A stretch of DNA of 64,000 nucleotides from Pseudomonas saudimassiliensis (GTDB lineage Bacteria; Pseudomonadota; Gammaproteobacteria; Pseudomonadales; Pseudomonadaceae), in the NCBI RefSeq assembly GCF_000939975.1, contig NZ_LK391969.1:714693-778692 (forward strand), given 5' to 3'. Of the stretch, positions 58,099 to 64,000 are shown in pieces. The stretch's first letter is position 1; each line of letters opens with the position of its first letter. The notes below the pieces were generated by a model. That model searched no databases. It was not told the origin of the DNA and saw only the letters and a list, made by a program, of their open reading frames with translations. A program made the position numbers and the translations under genes.

Positions 58099-59550
58099 AT
58101 GAGAGCCATCACTACCAGAGAGGGGGGAGCCCAAGGCCACTTGGCCGGCTACGGCTCCAAGGCGTACCGCAACTACGTGCTCTTTGCGCTGACATTCATT
58201 TACATCCTGAATTTCGTCGACCGCGCCCTGCTAGCGGTCGTCGGCCCCGATCTGGTGCCGGACCTCGGCATTACCGACACCCAGTTCGGCCTTCTCACCG
58301 GCTTCGGTTTCGCCTTGCTCTACACCGCCGTGGGCATCCCGCTGGCGCGCTTTGCCGACGTCGCCAACCGCGTGTGGATCATGACCGTCTGCGTGGCCCT
58401 GTGGTCCTTGATGACAGCGCTTTGCGGCCTGGCGACGGAAGTCACCATCGGTTCGGTCACCATAGGTGCGTTCTGGATTCTGCTGATGTGTCGCGTCGGC
58501 GTGGGTATTGGCGAGGCCGGCTGTACGCCGCCAGCCAACTCCCTGATCGCGGACTATTTCATCCCGCGTGAACGGTCCCAGGCACTGGGCTTCTACGCCA
58601 TGGGCGTAACGCTCGGCACCATGGTCGCCAACCTCGTCGGCGGCTGGGTTACCGACATGTTCGACTGGCGCACCGCCTTCTTCGTCGTCGGTTTGCCGGG
58701 CTTGCTGGTCGCCCTGATCTTCAAGTTCACGGTCAAAGAGCCGCCGCGGGGCTACACCGATCCGCCGGAAGCCACGAAAAAAGAACGAGCCAGCCTGCGC
58801 GAGGCTATCCACGAGCTGGCGGGCAAGCCTGCTTTCTGGCTGATGACCGCCGGCGCCACCATTGCCGCGTTCTGCGGTTACGGTATCTCCTCGTTCCAGT
58901 CGCTCTTCCTGGTGCGCACCTATGAAATTACCGCCGGCCAGGCTGCGATCTGGATCAACACGCCGGTTGCCCTGTCCGCCGCCGTTGGCACCTTCGCCAC
59001 CGGTTGGCTAGCGACCAGGATCTACAAAAAGCACCCCGGCGCTATCGCCTGGGTACCGGCGATAGGCCTGGCACTGTCGATTCCCTTCTATATCTTCGCC
59101 TTCACCACCAACAATCTGCTCTATGCTGCAATCGGCCTGATCATCGGCGGCTTTGTGAAGTACGGCTACCTGGCCGCTCAATACACGATCGGCCAGGGTG
59201 TGGTCAGCATGCGTGTGCGCGCCATGGCCACGGCAGTGATGCTGCTGCTCGTCAACCTGCTTGGCTACGGCTTCGGCCCGCTGTTCATTGGCGCCATCTC
59301 CGACATCTTCTTCAATTCCGGCGTCGCCGACCTCGGGGTTGCGGCTGGCGAACTCACGCGTAATCAGTGTCACCCCGCCGTCATCGGTCAACTGGCCGAG
59401 AACCTGCAGGGCGTTTGTGGACAGGTCTACGCACAAAGCCTGCAAACCTCCATGGTCATCATGGCCTGCCTGTACGGCGCCAGCGCTCTGTGCTTCCTGT
59501 TGACCTGGACCCGACTGGGCAAGGACATGGTGGACAGAGAGGGGAAATAA
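58099..59550 (+). CDS. MFS transporter, spinster-like
   Basis: The 483-residue protein has about twelve transmembrane helices and the spinster-family start YVLFALTFIYILNFVDRALLAVVGPDLVPDLGITDTQFGLLTGFGFALLYTAVGIPLARFADV. The Asp/Arg pair in FVDRA and the loop motif ARFADVANR are seen, with a long loop near 220-260 between the halves. Substrates of such transporters are varied and cannot be read here. I chose ATG 58099 because the longer in-frame extension has no family similarity. A terminator follows. Confidence 0.88.
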   Translation: MRAITTREGGAQGHLAGYGSKAYRNYVLFALTFIYILNFVDRALLAVVGPDLVPDLGITDTQFGLLTGFGFALLYTAVGIPLARFADVANRVWIMTVCVALWSLMTALCGLATEVTIGSVTIGAFWILLMCRVGVGIGEAGCTPPANSLIADYFIPRERSQALGFYAMGVTLGTMVANLVGGWVTDMFDWRTAFFVVGLPGLLVALIFKFTVKEPPRGYTDPPEATKKERASLREAIHELAGKPAFWLMTAGATIAAFCGYGISSFQSLFLVRTYEITAGQAAIWINTPVALSAAVGTFATGWLATRIYKKHPGAIAWVPAIGLALSIPFYIFAFTTNNLLYAAIGLIIGGFVKYGYLAAQYTIGQGVVSMRVRAMATAVMLLLVNLLGYGFGPLFIGAISDIFFNSGVADLGVAAGELTRNQCHPAVIGQLAENLQGVCGQVYAQSLQTSMVIMACLYGASALCFLLTWTRLGKDMVDREGK

Positions 59551-59574
59551 CCGGCCACCGCAAATCAGTATTCG

Positions 59575-59600
59575 GAGGGCGCATAGCGCCCTCTTTTTTT
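59575..59600 (+). terminator. Rho-independent terminator of the MFS gene
   Basis: An 8-bp perfect stem GAGGGCGC/GCGCCCTC (59575-59582 with 59586-59593) with loop ATA is followed by seven T, 24 bp after the stop. Confidence 0.93.
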
Positions 59601-59737
59601 GCGCGACTTCCAGCAACGCTGTCCGCGGATTGTACTGGCTTGGGCGAGACGATCAGCCAGCCAGACACCCGCACTTGACGGCCCGCACCCGAAACGCGAG
59701 CATGCTGGCAAAACAATAACAACGTCAGGAGTACCGC

Positions 59738-60436
59738 ATGACCGCCATCGAGCGCCGCGCCTTTGCCGTGGCCGTAGCCCTGGGGCTGATCTACCTCGCC
59801 CTGCTGCCCCTCAAGCCCTACCCACTGAGCTGGCTACTCAAACCCATCCCCATGCTCATATTTGCCGTGCTCGCCTGGCGCGCCTGGCCTGGCATCACCG
59901 GCATACTACTGGGCGTGGCCTTTATCGGAGCCGCCGGCGGCGACTTCTTCCTCGACTACGGTGACCGCGACGGCCTGTTCATCCAGGCGCTGTGCTCCTT
60001 TCTGGTCAACCAGCTCGCCCTCATCGCCGCCTTCGCTCTCATGGCCAAAGGCAAACCCTGGCTACGCTGGCGCATGCTCCCCGTCACCCTCTACAGCCTG
60101 CTGCTCGCCCTCTGGCTGGTACCCGCCTCCGGCGCCTACCAGATACCCGTCGCCATTTACCTGCTGTGCCTCTACGCCATGGCCATCATGGCCTGCCGGG
60201 TAGAAGAAAAACCCGGGCTGCTGTGGCTGGGAGCGATGCTGTTTGTGATAGCAGACTCGCTAATTGGCGTGAACAAGTTTGCGATGCCGTTTGCGTATGC
60301 GGTGCCGGTGATTGTGACGATTTATTTTACGGGGCAGGTGTTGATTGCGGCGGGGGTGGTGGGGTTGCGGGGAGGGCCCAATGGTTTATCCGCCCATCCC
60401 TTTCAGATACTTACTATGGCCCGGCATCTGGGGTAA
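59738..60436 (+). CDS. Lysoplasmalogenase-like protein (YhhN/TMEM86 family)
   Basis: The 232-residue polytopic protein has about eight hydrophobic segments and the YhhN pattern PYPLSWLLKPIPMLIFAVLAWR, AAGGDFFLDYGDRDGLFIQALCSFLVNQLALIAAF and DSLIGVNKFAMPFAYAVPVIVTIYFTGQVLIAAGVV. The family includes vinyl-ether lipid hydrolases. CAGGAG precedes the ATG. Base composition changes abruptly near 60215, towards the 3' end. Its last 34 bases overlap the convergent nuclease pseudogene. Confidence 0.87.
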   Translation: MTAIERRAFAVAVALGLIYLALLPLKPYPLSWLLKPIPMLIFAVLAWRAWPGITGILLGVAFIGAAGGDFFLDYGDRDGLFIQALCSFLVNQLALIAAFALMAKGKPWLRWRMLPVTLYSLLLALWLVPASGAYQIPVAIYLLCLYAMAIMACRVEEKPGLLWLGAMLFVIADSLIGVNKFAMPFAYAVPVIVTIYFTGQVLIAAGVVGLRGGPNGLSAHPFQILTMARHLG

Positions 60437-61260
60437 CCCGTGCAGCCCCAGAACACATTGCCGGCGTTCGCACCGCGCTTGGCGGTGCGTTTGGTCATTG
60501 GGGCATTGCACTGCGGGCAGCTCGGTGCGCGTGGTTGCTCGCGTGTAACGAGTGTGGTCGGTGCGGGAGCGGGTTTTCCCTGCTGAGCTTTGTGCTGGGC
60601 TATCCACCGTTTGAGGATGGGCCCGTCGATCAACCGAATATTACGGCCAGACGCAAAGTCCTGGGCCTCCTTGGTGAACCGCCCCGAGGTAACAACAAAT
60701 CCACCCGCGGCGCCCTCCACTGCCATGGCGCCGAAGAACTCACGGATAACCGCAACGCCGACTTTCAGAGCGCGCCAGTGTTTGCACTGCACCAGATGCT
60801 TTTCACCATCCTTGCGCAAGATCAGGTCCACACCGCCGTCCGGGCCATTGCCGCCGGTTTCGTTGATGCTGTAGCCCTGACGGCGGAAGGCTTCCCCGAC
60901 CAGTTGTTCGAACTGGCGCCAGCTGAGTCCGTCGATGGCTTGGCCGGATTGGGTGGCGGCCTGTACGTCGGACAGGAGTTTTCTGCGGCGGGCACGGGTG
61001 ACCACCGAGCCGATGGCGGCTAACACACAGGCAAAGGGAATTACCTACTGCAGACCGAGGGCTAAGGAGCGGAGCATTTGCCCGGCTACCAGCCCGCCCA
61101 GATCATCTGGTGTGACGGTACTGGGTGTCTGGATCGGGCTACCGGCTATCGATTTGAAGAAGAGCCAGCTCGCCAGGGCTATGGCGAGGCAAGCCCACCA
61201 GGGGAGCCGGGCCAGTATCGTTACGAGGTCTTCAAAGGGCGTACTTCTGCGTCGGGCCAT
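60403..61260 (-). pseudogene. Mrr-type restriction endonuclease with topoisomerase zinc finger, split by an amber codon
   Basis: One reading frame runs from ATG 61260 (AGGAG eight bases upstream) to 60403 but contains a TAG at 61047-61045. The N-terminal part (MARRRSTPFEDLVTILARLPWWACLAIALASW) has a membrane segment. Directly after the stop the frame continues VIPFACVLAAIGSVVTRARRRKLLSDVQ (second membrane segment), then the Mrr catalytic domain GLSWRQFEQLVGEAFRRQGYSINETGG with GPDGGVDLIL and QCKHW. A C-terminal CPQCNAPM...GCTGYPRC zinc finger follows. All motifs are intact on both sides. The gene is therefore a one-codon pseudogene unless the TAG is read through or the C-terminal part starts at GTG 61026. 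Confidence 0.83.
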
Positions 61261-61460
61261 CCATGGACTCCTGCTTGACCAAAATCTATCGCTGCCCAGC
61301 ACGGTACCCCTTTTCATCCACGCTGGTAAAGTCGGTCCTTGTTCACTTGCCGGGTGCACCTGTCGGCTTTTTAACCGAGAATGGTCACTACGGCGGGCTG
61401 ACCGAGTCGCCTTCCAATGTTTCTATCAGCGAGTGCTGCCGCCGGCAGCGGAGTATGAGT

Positions 61461-61892
61461 ATGCGGATTTGTGGTATCGAATTGACTGGCAGCGATGCCG
61501 TGGTATGCCTGCTTCACAAGGATCAGGGGCTGTTCAACCTGCCGGATGCGCGCATCCGTAAGCTCACCTTGAAGAAGGACCCGACCCGCGCCGATTTGCA
61601 GCGTTTTCAGGCTGATCTGGTGCAGTTTCTCAAGGATTACAAGGTGAACAAAGTCGTTATCAAGGAGCGGCTGCAGAAAGGGAAATTTGCCGGCGGCGCA
61701 ATCAGCTTCAAGCTGGAAGCTGCGATCCAGCTGATTACCGAGCCGGGTATCGAGGTCGCGCTGGTCTCGGCATCCCAGATCAAGGCCATCTTGGCTGATA
61801 ACCCGTTGCCGGTGCCCTTTGCGGAGACCGGGCTGAAGCAGTTCCAGGAGGCGGCATTCACTACCGCCTATGCGGGCCATTACCTGGACTGA
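61461..61892 (+). CDS. DUF3010 family protein
   Basis: The 143-residue protein starts MRICGIELTGSDAVVCLL and has LYKD-like LHKDQGLFNLPDARIRKLTLKKDPT and KVNKVVIKERLQKGKFAGGAISFKLEAAIQLI. This pattern is that of DUF3010, a RuvC/RNase H-like fold family of unknown function. I chose ATG 61461, with GGAG seven bases upstream; ATG 61455 is possible. It is divergent from the split nuclease. Confidence 0.85.
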   Translation: MRICGIELTGSDAVVCLLHKDQGLFNLPDARIRKLTLKKDPTRADLQRFQADLVQFLKDYKVNKVVIKERLQKGKFAGGAISFKLEAAIQLITEPGIEVALVSASQIKAILADNPLPVPFAETGLKQFQEAAFTTAYAGHYLD

Positions 61893-62204
61893 CCCTGCCA
61901 GAGAGCCCAGCTTCACAGCTGGGCGACGCCCCCAACTGCCCTTCCTACCCAAGCTGCCGCCAGCCCCGCCTCAGCCCTGCCCCCTGTTCGCATCTGCCGC
62001 CCCAACTTTGCAACCCGCTATACATCACATCATTAATTTCCCTAAAGATGCCGTGAAATCAATTCATTACCGTCTTTCAGTCTCGCGACCTAAGATACAG
62101 CCAGGCAAAAAGATAATACCCAACATTATTCAGCACTAAAGCCGGCGTAATCGCGACACTAAAAAACTCCAGCTTTATCTAAAGACCAAGGCATCAGGTT
62201 TACC
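61893..62204. other. 312-bp intergenic region before mesX
   Basis: There is no gene. A 7-bp stem (GCCCAGC/GCTGGGC, 61905-61911 with 61918-61924) follows the DUF3010 stop without a T tract. A MetR-like box lies at 62054-62066. The part after 62030 is AT-rich and likely carries the mesX promoter. Confidence 0.65.
62054..62066 (+). promoter_or_regulatory. MetR-like binding site
   Basis: TGAAATCAATTCA fits the MetR consensus TGAAnnnnnTTCA exactly and lies 138 bp upstream of the mesX start. MetR is the LysR-type activator of methionine genes. It suggests control by homocysteine; binding is untested. Confidence 0.55.
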
Positions 62205-63188
62205 ATGAACACAGAATTGACATTCACCATCAAGCGTACTCGCTTCGACGAACACTATCGCCCCTCCGGCAATACGCGAATCACCACTAACTTCGCGAAC
62301 CTGGCCCGGGGAGAGAATCGCCAGGAAAACCTGCGCAACACCTTGACCATGATTAACAATCGCTTCAATACCCTGGCGCACTGGGATAACCCGCACAGCG
62401 ATCGCTATGCCGTCGAGCTTGAGATCATTTCCGTGGAACTGGACGCTGATGCTCAGATCGGCGGACCCGGCATTCCTCTTATTGAAGTGTTGAAGACACA
62501 GATTGTCGATCAGAAAACCGGCAAGGTGATCGATGGTATTGTCGGGAACAACTTTTCTTCCTATGTGCGTGACTACGACTTCAGCGTTCTGCTGCATGAG
62601 CATAACCAGAACCGGGCTGAATTCAGCGTGCCGGACAACTTCGGCGATCTGCATGGGAAGCTGTTCAAATCGTTTGTGGAATCAAAGACCTACAAAGAGC
62701 ATTTCACCAAGGCGCCGGTGATCTGCCTGAGCGTGTCCAACACCAAGGTGTACCATCGCACCGGCAATGAGCATCCGGTACTGGGCGTTGAGTACCAGCA
62801 GGATGAATATTCCCTGACCGATGACTATTTCAGGAAGATGGGATTGCAGGTTCGTTATTTCATGCCTCTCAATAGCGTCGCGCCCCTGGCCTTCTATTTT
62901 TCCGGTGACTTGCTGGTTGATTACACGCACCTGGAACTTGTCAGCACGATCAGCACCATGGACACCTTCCAGAAGATCTACCGGCCGGAAATCTACAACG
63001 CGAACTCGGCGGCAGGCAAGTGCTACCAGCCGAGTCTGAACAACCAGGATTATTCGCTGACGCGTATTGTGTATGACCGGGAAGAGCGCAGCCGACTGGC
63101 TCGCGAGCAGGGCCGATTAGTTGAGGAAACTTTTATCAAACCCTACCGGAACTTTCTCGAACAATGGTCCGCCAATTACGCTCTTTAA
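62205..63188 (+). CDS. mesX: MesX (DUF1852) methionine synthase accessory protein
   Basis: The 327-residue protein starts NTELTFTIKRTRFDEHYRPSGNTRITTNFANLARGENRQENLRNTL, the DUF1852 signature, and has VNVISVELD-like and LQVRYFMPLNSVAPLAFYFSGDLLVDYTHLELV segments. DUF1852 (MesX) is required with MesD for a folate-independent, oxygen-requiring methionine synthase (Price and colleagues' description, from memory). It sits 20 bp before mesD on the same strand. The MetR-like site upstream supports a methionine role. Confidence 0.88.
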   Translation: MNTELTFTIKRTRFDEHYRPSGNTRITTNFANLARGENRQENLRNTLTMINNRFNTLAHWDNPHSDRYAVELEIISVELDADAQIGGPGIPLIEVLKTQIVDQKTGKVIDGIVGNNFSSYVRDYDFSVLLHEHNQNRAEFSVPDNFGDLHGKLFKSFVESKTYKEHFTKAPVICLSVSNTKVYHRTGNEHPVLGVEYQQDEYSLTDDYFRKMGLQVRYFMPLNSVAPLAFYFSGDLLVDYTHLELVSTISTMDTFQKIYRPEIYNANSAAGKCYQPSLNNQDYSLTRIVYDREERSRLAREQGRLVEETFIKPYRNFLEQWSANYAL

Positions 63189-63208
63189 CTGATTGAAATA
63201 AGGCATTA

Positions 63209-64000
63209 ATGATGAAAAAGTTGTTACCCACTTCAACAGCGGGCAGCTTGCCCAAACCCTCCTGGCTGGCCCAGCCGGAAACACTCTGGTCAGACTGGAA
63301 GTTGCAGGGCGATGAACTGATCGAAGGCAAACAGGACGCCCTGAGTTTGTCATTACATGAGCAACAACAGGCCGGCATCGATATCGTGAGTGACGGCGAG
63401 CAGTCACGCCAGCACTTCGTCACCACCTTTATCGAGCACCTGGATGGGGTGGATTTTGCGAAACGCGAGACGGTCCGGATTCGTGACCGTTACGACGCGA
63501 GCGTGCCGACGGTTACCGGGGCTGTCAGCCGCCAGAAGCCGGTGTTTGTGGAAGACGCCAAGTTGCTGCGGCGGCAGACCGACCAGCCCATCAAATGGGC
63601 CCTGCCTGGCCCCATGACCATGATCGACACGTTGTATGACGCCCATTACAAGAGCCGGGAAAAGCTGGCCTGGGAGTTCGCCGGGATTCTCAACCAGGAG
63701 GCCCGAGAGCTGGAGGCCGCTGGCGTGGATATCATCCAGTTTGATGAACCCGCCTTCAACGTGTTCTTTGACGAGGTCAACGATTGGGGGATCGCTACCC
63801 TGGAGCGCGCCATCGAGGGCCTGAAGTGCGAAACGGCCGTGCACATCTGCTACGGCTATGGCATCAAGGCCAACACTGACTGGAAGAAGACGCTGGGCTC
63901 GGAGTGGCGGCAGTACGAGGAAATCTTCCCCAAGCTGCAGGCCTCCAACATCGACATCATTTCACTGGAATGCCAGAACTCCCGTGTGCCGATGGAGCTG
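63209..64000 (+). CDS. mesD: Methionine synthase MesD (core-MetE family), partial
   Basis: The product begins MMKKLLPTSTAGSLPKPSWLAQP and is open for 264 codons to the window edge. It shows the core MetE C-terminal-domain pattern: DIVSDGEQSRQHFVTTFIEHLDGVDF, KWALPGPMTMIDTLYD, GVDIIQFDEPAFNVF and a zinc-site AVHICYGYG, without the MetE N-terminal domain. Such short enzymes make methionine from homocysteine without tetrahydrofolate or cobalamin. TAAGG lies seven bases before ATG 63209. The C-terminus, including the last zinc ligand, is outside the window. Confidence 0.9.
   Translation, partial: MMKKLLPTSTAGSLPKPSWLAQPETLWSDWKLQGDELIEGKQDALSLSLHEQQQAGIDIVSDGEQSRQHFVTTFIEHLDGVDFAKRETVRIRDRYDASVPTVTGAVSRQKPVFVEDAKLLRRQTDQPIKWALPGPMTMIDTLYDAHYKSREKLAWEFAGILNQEARELEAAGVDIIQFDEPAFNVFFDEVNDWGIATLERAIEGLKCETAVHICYGYGIKANTDWKKTLGSEWRQYEEIFPKLQASNIDIISLECQNSRVPMEL

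Overview
The window looks like a chromosomal segment of a gamma-proteobacterium of the Pseudomonadaceae. OprL/Pal, the tol operon, RuvCAB, PmpR/YebC, AspS, SlyX, OprD, ProS, Hda and PurMN read as Pseudomonas proteins, and the order from tolQRAB-pal to the DUF3108 gene is, as I recall it, the order around PA0943-PA0974 of P. aeruginosa. The absence of queE/queC after cpoB and the rearranged surroundings suggest a more distant relative, for example the Halopseudomonas group; that placement is inference.

Layout. 1-6490 (minus strand): a type VI secretion effector cassette, vgrG, a Tle5-type phospholipase D, and a Tli4-like periplasmic immunity gene cut by the window edge. The vgrG carries an in-frame 99-bp inverted-repeat element. 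6.6-12.4 kb: TusA-like protein, BepA-like protease, NadA, Yip1-family protein, topoisomerase IB, a DUF2383 protein and a hemerythrin. 12.4-23 kb: tRNA-Lys, then cpoB-pal-tolB-A-R-Q-ybgC, ruvB-A-C, yebC and aspS, all on the minus strand. 23-33 kb: Dps, a membrane-anchored cold-shock-domain protein, SlyX, a HIT protein, an OprD porin, ProS, lipoprotein, lytic transglycosylase, TlpA-like protein, YihY, ArsC-like protein, WrbA and DUF2069. 33-37.7 kb: Hda, DUF2066, purM-purN and DUF3108.

37.8-53 kb contains two cobalamin blocks. cobU-cobT-cobC-cobS (minus strand) assembles the nucleotide loop. A cobalamin riboswitch precedes btuB, btuF, btuC, btuD and a divergent PduO-type adenosyltransferase. 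No corrin-ring biosynthesis genes are present, so within this window the pathway is uptake, salvage and adenosylation. Between the blocks lie a 3-hydroxyacyl-CoA dehydrogenase, endonuclease I with an extra C-terminal domain, a second YihY protein, a hydroxyacid reductase, a zinc alcohol dehydrogenase, a CBS protein and a 2H phosphoesterase.

53-57.7 kb is an iron-uptake operon behind a perfect Fur-like palindrome: TonB-dependent siderophore receptor, DUF3649, PepSY membrane protein and DUF3325. 58-62 kb holds an MFS transporter, a lysoplasmalogenase, a Mrr-type nuclease gene split by an amber codon, and a DUF3010 gene. The right edge carries mesX (DUF1852) and the start of mesD, a cobalamin-independent, folate-independent methionine synthase system, with a MetR-like box upstream. 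The same segment therefore encodes both B12 capture and a B12-free route to methionine.

The observations most worth following are the in-frame repeat in vgrG, the amber-split nuclease, the adenosyltransferase without its usual N-terminal ATP motif, the mesX-mesD pair beside B12 uptake, and abrupt base-skew switches near the 3' ends of two genes.
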